Assembly: GCF_024227435.1 (NCBI RefSeq)
Contig: NZ_CP100445.1
Coordinates: forward strand, 2,849,369-2,913,368
Length of the DNA stretch: 64,000 nt
Source of the DNA: Natrinema caseinilyticum
GTDB taxonomy: Archaea; Halobacteriota; Halobacteria; Halobacteriales; Natrialbaceae
Direction of reading: 5' to 3'
Position 1 is the stretch's first letter; every line of letters starts with the position of its first letter. The position numbers were made by a program, and so were the translations under genes. Under the pieces are notes generated by a model that had not been told where the DNA came from, ran no database searches, and worked only from the letters and a program-made list of their open reading frames with translations. Of this stretch, positions 1-8,247 are shown piece by piece.

Positions 1-181
1 ACGCAGCGCCACCAGCAGATCCGATCGAGTTTGTTCGCGACCGTGAGTGTCCGAATCGCCGACACTGAGGTTCTTTTTCGCTCGTCGTCGGTGAGAGGTC
101 TATGACCGATACGCATTCGAAGGTACCGAATCCGGGGACCCGCAGTGGCCGTCGACCGTCGATTCACCACCGGATATCACG

Positions 182-784
182 ATGAGCCGAGAGTACGACG
201 AAGAGTGGTTCGTCGTCGACAGCCGAACGAACGCCGTGATCACGTGGGCCGGTACCGGGATTCTCGCCAGCGCGGTAATTGCGTTTCTCTTCGCGGGCTT
301 CGTTGGCGGGGTCGCGTTCGCGGCAGTCGCAACGGCGGTCGCGTCTGTCCCGCCACTGGTTGCACGTTCGTGGACCCACACGCTCCCCTGGCCGCTCCTC
401 GGTATCGCGTCACTGCCGCTCGTACTCGTCCCGCTTCAGCCGACGTTCTTCGGCCAGTTCTTCGTCGGTGTCGGTATCGCAGCGCTCGCGATGCTCGTCG
501 TCAACGCGCTCCAGCTCACGACGTCGCTTCGCATGACGCCCGCCTTCGCCGTGGTCTTCGTCTGTATCGTCACGCTCGCCGTCGCCGGATTCTGGGCGGT
601 CGCCTCGGCGGTCAGCTCGGAATATCTCGGTGGCACGTTCGTCGAGACGAACGACGAACTCATGCTGATCTTCAGCGTCGCGCTCCTTGCCGGGCTCTTC
701 TCGGGTCTCGCTTTCTGGCTGTACTTCCGGCAGCGGCGCCGAAACGCACCTCGATCACCACCACAACGGGTGAAATCGACGTGA
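182..784 (+). CDS. Polytopic membrane protein of unknown function
   Basis: This 200-residue protein has a short acidic N-terminus (about 20 residues), then about six hydrophobic segments spread over residues 20-185, and ends in a basic tail (RQRRR near residue 187). It is therefore an integral membrane protein with a probably cytoplasmic C-terminus. No catalytic motif is visible and I do not recognise the family. Its TGA overlaps the GTG start of the next gene (GTGA), so the two are translationally coupled and probably work together. A tiny frame at 103-185 reaches the ATG in the same overlapping way but is too short to call. Confidence 0.75.
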   Translation: MSREYDEEWFVVDSRTNAVITWAGTGILASAVIAFLFAGFVGGVAFAAVATAVASVPPLVARSWTHTLPWPLLGIASLPLVLVPLQPTFFGQFFVGVGIAALAMLVVNALQLTTSLRMTPAFAVVFVCIVTLAVAGFWAVASAVSSEYLGGTFVETNDELMLIFSVALLAGLFSGLAFWLYFRQRRRNAPRSPPQRVKST

Positions 785-1443
785 CGGTCCGCGAGCGACT
801 GCGGCTCACCCCCGAGCGGGCCGCACTGCTGGTCCGCGTTCTGCAACTCGTCATGATCGCGATTCTCGTCGCCGGAGTCTGGTATGGAAGGCCGGGCGTG
901 GTCGTCAACGGAGGAATCGCCTTGCTCGTCACGCAGCTTCCCGCACTCTTCGAACGCCGCTACGCGTTCACGATGAACGAGATGCTCGTCCTCTGGATCA
1001 CGCTCTCCATGTTTCTCCACGCGTTCGGAACGCTCCCGCTGCCCGGTCTCGATTTCTTGACGCCGTACAAGGCCGTCTGGTGGTGGGATCACGTGACCCA
1101 CACGTTCTCGTCCTCGCTCGTGGCCGCCGTCGGGTATGCCACCGCGCGAGCCCTGGACGTCCACACCGACGCCGTTACGTTCCCGCCGACGTTCATGTTC
1201 GCGTACCTCCTCCTGTTCATGATGGCGTTCGGCGTCGTCTGGGAGCTCCTCGAGTTCTACGTCGGCGTCGTCTCCCAGTTACTCGGGATCCCGGGAATCC
1301 TGACGCAGTACGGGCTCGAAGACACCATCCTCGACCTCGCGTACGACACGGTCGGCGCCCTCCTCGTCGCCACCATCGGAACCGCGTACCTCACCGACGT
1401 TTCGGATCAGTTAGCCGAGCGACTGAGTTCTCGGACTCCCTGA
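781..1443 (+). CDS. DUF2238/YjdF-like membrane protein
   Basis: The protein has 220 residues and about six membrane segments. Three conserved-looking blocks recall the YjdF/DUF2238 family: WWDHVTHTFSS near residue 100, WELLEF near 155, and the GLEDTILDLAYDT block near 180. The buried His, Glu and Asp residues in these blocks could bind a metal or act in catalysis, but the family function is not established. The GTG start at 781 overlaps the upstream stop codon. A longer frame reading further upstream is a shadow of the preceding gene. Family assignment rests on motif memory only. Confidence 0.75.
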   Translation: MTVRERLRLTPERAALLVRVLQLVMIAILVAGVWYGRPGVVVNGGIALLVTQLPALFERRYAFTMNEMLVLWITLSMFLHAFGTLPLPGLDFLTPYKAVWWWDHVTHTFSSSLVAAVGYATARALDVHTDAVTFPPTFMFAYLLLFMMAFGVVWELLEFYVGVVSQLLGIPGILTQYGLEDTILDLAYDTVGALLVATIGTAYLTDVSDQLAERLSSRTP

Positions 1444-1901
1444 CGTGACGGATTCCGCCTCGCGGCACCCTCGTCGGGACCCTGGACGCTGCTCGAGCGT
1501 GTCGGCTCCGACAGTAGACTGTGTCCCCGCCGCGCTCGAGTCTCGAGAAGCGCGGTACCCGAGCCATCCGCCGAAGATACTCGCGTCGACTTTCGAAAGA
1601 TTAACGGCACACATATCTGTATCTAACGGCGGGGTGACGCCCTGCCCCTGGCGGAACAATAGGGCAGTCCGTAGCGGTCGGCGCCGAAGGTTACCGGCAG
1701 AAGGCGCACGACGACCCCGATGCGGCCGAGGACACGGCTGCCGTCGGGGCGCGTCCGAGCCGAAACCAGTCGCCGACAGGTACCGGCCGCCGGACTGTCA
1801 CACAAGAAGCCCCCCGGGGCCACGCGGGACGCCGAGGCTCGGCGACAGGCACCGTGCTGAAGCCGCGTCGAAGAACTCTCGCGGATCCGTTTCGTCCGAC
1901 G
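1444..1901. other. Gene-free region with promoter-like element and strong hairpins
   Basis: No convincing protein is encoded here on either strand. A BRE/TATA-like element lies at 1591-1605 (TTTCGAAAGATTAAC). Downstream are stable inverted repeats. One has a 6-bp stem (1715-1720 with 1744-1749) enclosing a 7-bp stem (1722-1728 with 1735-1741) with a six-base loop. A second is GACAG (1775-1779) with CTGTC (1795-1799) enclosing CCGG/CCGG. A third is CGCCGA (1830-1835) with TCGGCG (1839-1844). The layout would suit a structured non-coding RNA of about 230 nt, but I found no RNase P or SRP RNA signature. Confidence 0.3.
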
Positions 1902-2192
1902 TTACTCCGTTTTCGGCTCGAGTGCGCCGGCGTCGAGTTCTTCGTTGAGAAACGCTCGCCCATCGTCAGTGAGCCGGTAGAGCCCCTGCGCGATCCGATC
2001 GACCAGTCCGTACTCCGTCAGTTTCGAAAGTCGTACGCTGGCGTGACTCCGGGAACAGACGCCGAAGTTCTTGACCGCCTGCGGTGTCAAATTTCCCTCA
2101 TCTCGCATCGTTTCCAGGATGTGCTCGTCGACCGGACGCATCCAGTCGGCCCGTTGTCGTGCCACATCTACGGTGGGTGGGTTCGTAACCAT
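1902..2192 (-). CDS. Small winged-helix transcriptional regulator (PhiH1 repressor-like)
   Basis: This 96-residue single-domain protein has a helix-turn-helix around residues 28-60 (LTPQAVKNFGVCSRSHASVR) and a wing around 62-80 (YGLVDRIAQGLYRLTDDGR). This is the pattern of haloarchaeal phiH1-repressor-like winged-helix proteins that sense whether a target is active. A TATA-like stretch on the minus strand at about 2219-2228 lies 26-36 nt before the ATG, which fits a leaderless transcript. The gene is divergent from the one at 2392 across an AT-rich spacer that carries a palindrome (2258-2270), so it may control both. Confidence 0.8.
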   Translation of the reverse strand: MVTNPPTVDVARQRADWMRPVDEHILETMRDEGNLTPQAVKNFGVCSRSHASVRLSKLTEYGLVDRIAQGLYRLTDDGRAFLNEELDAGALEPKTE

Positions 2193-2257
2193 AGTTTTAC
2201 CGATATGTATGAAATTGATAATAAAACGTCTGAATCTAATATGGAAACGTTGTATTT

Positions 2258-2270
2258 CGATTGCGAATCG
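2258..2270. promoter_or_regulatory. Palindrome CGATT-GCG-AATCG in divergent promoter region
   Basis: A perfect 5-bp inverted repeat with a 3-bp spacer sits in the AT-rich gap between the winged-helix gene (1902-2192) and the gene at 2392. It is just upstream of the TATA-like AAAAATATATG at 2275-2285. The position suits an operator for the divergent winged-helix protein. This is inference from placement and symmetry only. Confidence 0.35.
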
Positions 2271-2391
2271 TTAGAAAAATATATGCGCACGGAGGGAAAC
2301 CTCTCGAGTGGGGCCGACTCCATCGGACCGTCGTGGTCCGACGTGCCACCTGCACGCCGGAGTCGGATCACCACCACAGGAGAGTCCGCTC

Positions 2392-2790
2392 ATGCAACCC
2401 GAACGCTCCGAACCTAAAGACGTTCATTCGCCAACCGAGAGCCGTATCGCCGCCGGTCCCGGCGTCCGCGAGGGCGACGAAGTCGACCGGCCGTCACCGA
2501 CCTCCCCTCGCCGCGACGAAGCGCTCACAGACGGCGGGCGCGACCCCGGATCAATCGAGTCCCGCCCCGAGGAAATCGACAAGCAGGCCGAAATCGTCCT
2601 CGAGTCCGTCGACGACCGGGGCCTCGAGGAGACTGCCAGACGCGCCGTCGAGAGCTACCTCGGGACGATTCGGTTCGAAATCGCGGCCGTGGACCACCTC
2701 CTCGAGTACGGCGCGCCGTCCGACGGTGCAACCGCGTCGGCTGATCGTGAGGGCGACGGCTCGTCGGTCTCGATATCGGATGGCGGGTAG
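2392..2790 (+). CDS. Hypothetical acidic protein
   Basis: This 132-residue protein has a disordered, Pro/Asp/Arg-rich first half and a predicted helical segment around residues 62-105 (EEIDKQAEIVLESVDDRGLEE and following), then a low-complexity acidic tail. No known domain was recognised. The helical core might mediate dimerisation. I chose the ATG at 2392 because AGGAG lies at 2378-2382 with suitable spacing; a GTG at 2308 would extend the frame and sits at leaderless distance from the TATA-like box at 2275-2285. It is divergent from the winged-helix gene. Confidence 0.6.
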   Translation: MQPERSEPKDVHSPTESRIAAGPGVREGDEVDRPSPTSPRRDEALTDGGRDPGSIESRPEEIDKQAEIVLESVDDRGLEETARRAVESYLGTIRFEIAAVDHLLEYGAPSDGATASADREGDGSSVSISDGG

Positions 2791-3020
2791 TCGGCACGCC
2801 CGGCACCCACTGCGGGGACTGTCACTCGCTTTGATACCGGTCGACTGACACCCTCTCACTTTTCGAGGCTCTGAACCCCGTGTTGCGCTGTTTCAAAATG
2901 GCTGATTGTCGCGAAAGCGGTCGTGCGGCGGTGCAGTTCGATTTCCGAACCACAACCACCGTGACCGACAGCGACCCGGGAGCATCCGGGGTTCGCCCGC
3001 TCGGTCACCGTGGACCGCCG

Positions 3021-3380
3021 CTAGTGGTTATCCACCAGCTCCGATTTTTTGATCCAGCACTCGTCGCTATCCGGTCCGGTACAATCCTCGAGTCGAATCC
3101 AGTCGGTTTGCCAGAACGGCCACGTTCCGGTCGTACACTCGTCGATCGGCGTGACGCAGGTCCAGTTCGCCAGACTCCACCCGGTGTCGTTACCACCGCA
3201 GCCGTCGTAGATCGTGGCGGCGTATCCACACCGCTCGTCCGAATCGCAGCCGCCACAGTTCGAGTGGGTGGCTTGCACGGACGACGTCGCGGCGGTCAGT
3301 CCGCTCCCGGCCACGATCGCGCTCCCGGACGACTTCAGCACGTTCCGCCTCTTAATTCGATCGCTATCGGACATCATCAA
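3021..3380 (-). CDS. Tat-exported cysteine-rich miniprotein
   Basis: The protein has up to 119 residues; the start could also be the third Met, at 3374. The N-terminus carries a twin-arginine signal (KRRNVLK at residues 10-16) and a hydrophobic stretch to about residue 37 ending near VQA. The predicted mature part of about 80 residues contains eight cysteines at roughly 42, 45, 51, 61, 75, 82, 100 and 108, plus five tryptophans. It would be exported folded and could form four disulfides. I do not recognise the family. Halocin C8 is also Cys-rich and Tat-exported, but I see no sequence similarity. The gene stands alone between gaps of about 230-270 bp. Confidence 0.75.
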   Translation of the reverse strand: MMMSDSDRIKRRNVLKSSGSAIVAGSGLTAATSSVQATHSNCGGCDSDERCGYAATIYDGCGGNDTGWSLANWTCVTPIDECTTGTWPFWQTDWIRLEDCTGPDSDECWIKKSELVDNH

Positions 3381-3647
3381 CAGTTATAATACACGAAAAT
3401 ATGAATGTGTCCCCTCCTTTCATTTCGTGAATGGAGTCGCAAACCGTCTCGGACTCTTCGGGACAGACGTCCGGCCGATCCGTCGATTCCGCCGCTGAGA
3501 ATAGTCAGCACCGGCGGCGCAACCCAGGCGATGGACCGAAACCCGCGACCGTTTCGACAGTTGGCCGATAGCCGCGGCGACAGCGATCCGCATCGGCGGT
3601 CGCACGAGGGGGACTCGAAGAGAACGGTGGCCGAACGAGAAACGGCG

Positions 3648-5288
3648 TTACTGGTCGGTCATGAGGCGCCGCAGGATGTCGCCGTAGGCGGGCCGGGTGA
3701 TGATGACCCCGATGAACACGCCGAGGATGGTGATGATGGCGAACCCGCGGAGGTCCCCGAGACTCAACACGGCCAGCGGCGAGAGGGCGACGACCGTCGT
3801 CGCGGCGGCCCCGCCGATGACCCAGAACGCTTTGCGGAACCGCGACTGGAATACTCGAGCGGAGCTGACGTCGCCTTCGTCCATCACCTCGTCGGCGATG
3901 ATCACGAGGTCGTCCACGCCGGTCCCGACGACCGCGATGAACCCGGCGACGTGGGACAGATCCAGTGGCATGCGTATCAGCGCGGCGAACCCGAGCAGGA
4001 TCACCACCTCCGACATCGCCGTGACGATCATCGGCAGGGCGACGCGGGTGTCGGTGTAGCGGGCGTAGACGACGCCGCTGACGGTGACGACGGAGAGCAG
4101 GCCGATCAACAGCGAGTACTGCTTGAACTGCTCGGCGTGGGACGGCTCGATCGAGTAGACCTGGCTCCCCTCGAAGTCGAGCGGTGCGCGCAGGCTGCCG
4201 GCCCGGAGGTTGACCGAGAGCGACTGGGCGTCCTGCTGGTTCTGGGCTCCCATCAGGAAGGTTGGATTGTCGGCCCAACTGCCGCTGTCCATCGAACTGG
4301 CCAGACCATCCGACATGCTGTGAGCGTCGACGACCTCTCCGTCGACGACGGTCAGGAGACAGTACTGTTCACCCTCGTGGTCGAAGCTGATTTCATCACT
4401 ATCACCGCGGAGGTTACACATTCGGATCCCCTCGCTGGTGAAGCCCAGATCGTTCAGCTGCTGTTGGAACTCGGGGGCGGCTTCGTCTTTGACCTGGACG
4501 GGGACCTCGTATCCCGATATCGGTTGCCCGTTCGGTCCCGTTGCCTGTTCTGGCGGATCGACGTTCGCGATGTCCTCTCCTGTCAGTACCGTCTCGTTAG
4601 TCTGGTTGGTCTGGTTGCCGCTCTCGTTCGGGTAGTAGGCGACGACCTCGACGACCCCGCGTTCGGAGAGCAGGGTTCGAAGCTCGTCGGACCCCATGTT
4701 CGGCACTTCGACGACGATGTAGTGTTCGTCGTCGAGCGTCGACGCCTCGTAGACCGTGCCGCCGGAGAGTCCCGCCGCGTTGATCTTCGTCTGTATCGTC
4801 TCGATCATCTGCCCGCGGGTCTGCTCGGTGACGCCGTCTCGAATGTCGTCCTCGGTGGCGTCGACGTTCGCCGCCTGCAACGCGGCCGCGAACTCCGCTT
4901 CGGTCACGTTCCCGGTGAACACCTCCGCGGTGACCGTCCCGTCGTCGTGGACGTCGACGCTGGCGTCCGCCTGATCGACGCCGAGTTCCTGATACAGCGT
5001 CGACTCGATCGATTCGAGTCGGTCCTCGTCGACATCGCCGGTGTCGCTGACCGCGTCCGGCGCGATGTCTTCGGCCGTCATCCCGGTGACCGGGACTCTG
5101 ATTCTCGTCCCGCCGTCCAGGCTGAGGCCGAACTCGAGGTTGGTGGGGCCGCTCTCGACGGCGTCTTCGGCGAGGCCGTCGTCGGCGACGATGCCGCCGG
5201 GGACGAACAGCGCCACGACGGCGAAGCCGATGAACAGGACGAGCAGGAGGACCCGCCAGTTGGATTTGATCGTGCCGATCGGGCTCAT
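3648..5288 (-). CDS. secD: Protein translocase subunit SecD
   Basis: SecD works with SecF to drive and complete Sec-dependent protein export at the cell membrane, probably using the ion gradient. The 546-residue protein has one N-terminal membrane segment (about residues 9-31), a large extracytoplasmic region containing the family signature FGLSLDGGTRIRVPV (about 53-67), and five C-terminal membrane helices (about 355-540) with the GTGVDDLVIIADE block of the RND-type permease core. The length suits archaeal SecD. The start overlaps the secF stop by 4 bp (5285-5288), giving a secF-secD operon as in other haloarchaea. Confidence 0.97.
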   Translation of the reverse strand: MSPIGTIKSNWRVLLLVLFIGFAVVALFVPGGIVADDGLAEDAVESGPTNLEFGLSLDGGTRIRVPVTGMTAEDIAPDAVSDTGDVDEDRLESIESTLYQELGVDQADASVDVHDDGTVTAEVFTGNVTEAEFAAALQAANVDATEDDIRDGVTEQTRGQMIETIQTKINAAGLSGGTVYEASTLDDEHYIVVEVPNMGSDELRTLLSERGVVEVVAYYPNESGNQTNQTNETVLTGEDIANVDPPEQATGPNGQPISGYEVPVQVKDEAAPEFQQQLNDLGFTSEGIRMCNLRGDSDEISFDHEGEQYCLLTVVDGEVVDAHSMSDGLASSMDSGSWADNPTFLMGAQNQQDAQSLSVNLRAGSLRAPLDFEGSQVYSIEPSHAEQFKQYSLLIGLLSVVTVSGVVYARYTDTRVALPMIVTAMSEVVILLGFAALIRMPLDLSHVAGFIAVVGTGVDDLVIIADEVMDEGDVSSARVFQSRFRKAFWVIGGAAATTVVALSPLAVLSLGDLRGFAIITILGVFIGVIITRPAYGDILRRLMTDQ

Positions 5289-6157
5289 GAGCGGATCCCC
5301 TCGAACTTGTACCAGCGGAGTAAGCTCAGATTCAGCATGTAGGTGTTCATCAGGTCGGCCGCGAGGCCGACGAAGAGGATGGTCCCGATCGCCGACAGCA
5401 GGTCGATGCCGAACAGGGTCGCCGCGATGGCCATCACGAGCATCGCGGTCATCGACGTCACGGTCATCGTGACGCCGGTGCGCATCGCGCGGTACGTGCT
5501 CTCGTAGAAGTCACCGCTGCGGCGCAGGATGTGGTTGTTCAGCAGGATGTCGGAGTCGACCGAGTACCCGATCAACATCAGGAGGCCGGCGACCGTCCCG
5601 AGCGAGAGCGGAATGCCGGCGAGCGACATGAACGCGAGCGGGATCACGAGGTCCGAAAACGCCGAGATGATGATCGCGATCGAGGGGACGAACGTCCGAA
5701 AGAGCAGAAACGCGACGGCGCTCATGCCGACGAACGCGACGACGAGCCCCAGCAGGGCCGTCTGCTGGCTTTGCTCGCCGAAACTCGCCGACGTCGAGGA
5801 GACCGACTGGACGATTTCGCTGTTGCCGTCTCCCGCGAGATTCTCCTCGGCCTGTTCGGAAAGCGCCTGGGAGTCGGTCTCCGAGAACCGGACGATGTAT
5901 TCGTTGTCTCCGGCGCCCGTCACCGATTCGGGTTGCGCGTCGAACGCCGCGGGAATCTGTCCTTCCGGCGTCGTCGTCTGAACGGTCAACTCCGTCCCGC
6001 CGGCGAAGTCCATCCCGAGCGGGACCGGGGTTCCATACATCAGAAACGACCCGCTCAAGACGAGCAGTGCCACCGCGAGAACCGCGAGCGGAACCGCCGC
6101 GAGTTGGCGGTTACTGTACCGGGGATAATCGATCTCCGGTACGTCGAAATACGCCAT
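5285..6157 (-). CDS. secF: Protein translocase subunit SecF
   Basis: SecF is the partner of SecD in the export-assisting complex. The 290-residue protein has an N-terminal membrane helix (about 20-42), the conserved GMDFAGGTELTVQ block just after it (about 52-64), a short extracytoplasmic domain, and five further membrane helices. The segment YSVDSDILLNNHILR (near residue 200) matches the RND/SecF permease motif. It is the first gene of the secFD operon and overlaps secD by 4 bp. Confidence 0.97.
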   Translation of the reverse strand: MAYFDVPEIDYPRYSNRQLAAVPLAVLAVALLVLSGSFLMYGTPVPLGMDFAGGTELTVQTTTPEGQIPAAFDAQPESVTGAGDNEYIVRFSETDSQALSEQAEENLAGDGNSEIVQSVSSTSASFGEQSQQTALLGLVVAFVGMSAVAFLLFRTFVPSIAIIISAFSDLVIPLAFMSLAGIPLSLGTVAGLLMLIGYSVDSDILLNNHILRRSGDFYESTYRAMRTGVTMTVTSMTAMLVMAIAATLFGIDLLSAIGTILFVGLAADLMNTYMLNLSLLRWYKFEGIRS

Positions 6158-6304
6158 ATATCCGCCACCAGGACGCCCCCCGAAGTAAGTTTTCTCAATT
6201 CCGACAGCATTCGCGTCGGGCGTGCGACGACACGGTAGTGAACGCCGTGGACGGATACCGGTCGTGACAGTCGTGACTGGGGTCCGCTCGTGTCGCCCGC
6301 GATA

Positions 6305-6778
6305 TCAGTCCGGCAGATACCGAACGCTCACCACGCCGTCGTCCGCCGAGCGACGGACTTCCACGCGAACGGCCTCGAGTCGGGCCGCTCGGGCGATCGT
6401 CTCCTCGTCTTCGAGGACGTCCCGAGCCGCGGATTCGACGTCCGATTCGGGGACGCGGAAAACGTGGATCTCGCCGGTTCCGGCCCGTTCTTCCCGGACG
6501 AGGTCGCCGATCTCGGCCTCGCTCGCGAGGTCGGCGGCGTGACGGGTCGGCTCGAGGTCGCTGTCGACGAGATCGATCGAACGCCGGTCCGCGACGTCGA
6601 TCACCTCCCAGGCGACCTCCAGGGGCGGGTCGGGCGCGACGGTGGCCTCGAGAACGTCGCGGACCTCGAGGCCGGGGTTCGACGCGAGGGTGTGGACCTG
6701 TGCGGTGTCGACGTCGCGGACGACCGCCGACTCGCTCTCGGCGTGCGTGACGACGAACGTGCCCGTCTTTTCGCTCAT
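6305..6778 (-). CDS. DUF5812 family protein
   Basis: This 157-residue soluble acidic protein starts with a compact beta-rich part (GTFVVTHAESESAVVRDVD). A central part reads like a small alpha/beta module, and the C-terminus resembles a ferredoxin-like fold (residues about 85-155). The sequence is typical of the haloarchaeal family DUF5812, whose function is unknown. It lies between secF and the beta-propeller lipoprotein, all on the minus strand but with gaps of 73-147 bp, so separate transcription is likely. Confidence 0.8.
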   Translation of the reverse strand: MSEKTGTFVVTHAESESAVVRDVDTAQVHTLASNPGLEVRDVLEATVAPDPPLEVAWEVIDVADRRSIDLVDSDLEPTRHAADLASEAEIGDLVREERAGTGEIHVFRVPESDVESAARDVLEDEETIARAARLEAVRVEVRRSADDGVVSVRYLPD

Positions 6779-6851
6779 GGTCGGCCGTAGTGGGCGTATC
6801 GGCTTTGGGGTTTCGTCTCGCGGAGACCGTCCCGATCGCCGGGTCCGGCGG

Positions 6852-8051
6852 CTACGAGAGGCGCTGCAGTTCGAAGGCGCTCCCCTCGTCCTTGTGCACG
6901 ACCACGAAGAGGCTCCCGTGAGCGGCGCTGACGAACGAGACGCGGCCGTCGACGGCGTGTTCGAAGCGGGTCTCGCCGAATCGGTACTGCCGAACGCCGG
7001 TTCCGCCGCCGATGGCGATCGCGCGCAGCCGATCGCCGCCGATGTAGACGGTATCTCCGACGAGGATCGGCGGATTTCGGTGGTCGCTCCCGATATTCAC
7101 CCGCCACTCGTGATCACCGTTGTCCGCGTTGATCGCGTAGAGCGTCGATCCAGACCGGATGAAAACCATCCCGTGACCGATGGCGATCGGCCCGTCGGCG
7201 AACGGACCGGCGCTGGCGCGCCATTCGCGATTCCCGTTCGTGTCGAAACAGTAGACGTGGCCGTCCAGGCAACCGACGACGATTCTCCTGCCGCCCCGGC
7301 GGTCGTCCGATCCGAGCAGCGTCGGCGTCGTCGTGATCTCCTTCGGAAGTTGTCGCCGCCAGCGAACTCGGCCATCGCTATCGAGTGCGTACAGCTCTCC
7401 ACCCTGCGTTGGAACGATCAGGTTGATTGACGGCGCATAGTTGAACGCAAGCGAGCCGCCGACGATGCCGAACAGGCGCCGTTCCCAGACGGCGTCACCG
7501 GATTCGGCATCGAACGCCCGAACGTACTCGCCCGCCGCGGCGTAGACGGTTTCGGACCGTGCCCGGTACGTCGGCGAGTGATCGATGAACGGGTACTCGA
7601 ACCCGAACTTCCAGCGCTGTGCTCCGCTCTTGAGGTCGATCGCCCGAAACGTCTCGTCGCCGGCCACGTACACCGTTCCGTCGGCGATCGTTGCCGTTCC
7701 ACCGTAGGACACGCCCCTGTTCTCGGGATCGACCGACCACCGCCGCTCGAACGTTTCCGCGTCGAACGCGACGACGTCACGGCCGGTCGTGATCACGATC
7801 GCGCTGTCGGCGACTGCCGGCGCTGCGGTGACGGGGTGGGCCTCGAACTCGAACGTTTCGTCGACCGTGGCCTCCTCTCGTGGCGCGACTCCGTCGGGGA
7901 TCGCCCGCGACCGCCGGTCGTCGGCACCACCCGTCGACCAGTCGTACTCGCGGGCCGACCCGGAATCGACGCCACGACCGCCGAGACAGCCGGCGACGGC
8001 TGCGAGACCGGTCGCGCCTACCCCGGCGAGTACCTCTCTTCTCGCTCTCAT
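6852..8051 (-). CDS. PQQ-type beta-propeller Tat lipoprotein
   Basis: The 399-residue protein begins with a Tat lipoprotein signal: RARREVLAG at residues 2-10, then a lipobox LAAVAGC with the lipidated Cys near residue 22. The rest is a repeated beta-propeller of the PQQ/BamB type, with blades recognisable by recurring units such as GTVYVAGDETFRAIDLKSG, VYCFDTNGNREWRA and TLYAINADNGDHEWRV. Haloarchaea have many such surface-anchored propellers. They probably act in binding or scaffolding; enzyme activity cannot be inferred. AT-rich DNA upstream (about 8052-8085) fits a promoter. Confidence 0.9.
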   Translation of the reverse strand: MRARREVLAGVGATGLAAVAGCLGGRGVDSGSAREYDWSTGGADDRRSRAIPDGVAPREEATVDETFEFEAHPVTAAPAVADSAIVITTGRDVVAFDAETFERRWSVDPENRGVSYGGTATIADGTVYVAGDETFRAIDLKSGAQRWKFGFEYPFIDHSPTYRARSETVYAAAGEYVRAFDAESGDAVWERRLFGIVGGSLAFNYAPSINLIVPTQGGELYALDSDGRVRWRRQLPKEITTTPTLLGSDDRRGGRRIVVGCLDGHVYCFDTNGNREWRASAGPFADGPIAIGHGMVFIRSGSTLYAINADNGDHEWRVNIGSDHRNPPILVGDTVYIGGDRLRAIAIGGGTGVRQYRFGETRFEHAVDGRVSFVSAAHGSLFVVVHKDEGSAFELQRLS

Positions 8052-8247
8052 TACGATTTAAATTACCATCGGATATATTGTAAGTTCCGCAATCGATTTG
8101 AACTGATTCGACGAGTTCGAGTTGCAGTTCCTGATCTTACGCGTTATCGGACGACCGACATCCCCGGGGCTGGCTGGGACGGATCGATCCGCCGCCCGAG
8201 AAACGGATCACGGAACGACTTTAATCGCGGCGGTCGCCTGCTCGAAT

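Noticed and set aside
103-185. 27-codon frame overlapping the first gene's start
   Set aside because: Too short and without similarity; the ATGA overlap may be chance.
1591-1850. RNase P RNA or SRP RNA
   Set aside because: The conserved RNase P core sequences and the SRP GGAAG/AGCAG helix 8 pair were not found.
3405-5342. Long open frame on the plus strand opposite secD
   Set aside because: Low-complexity, Arg/Asp/Gly-rich translation without domains; an antisense shadow caused by high G+C and codon bias.
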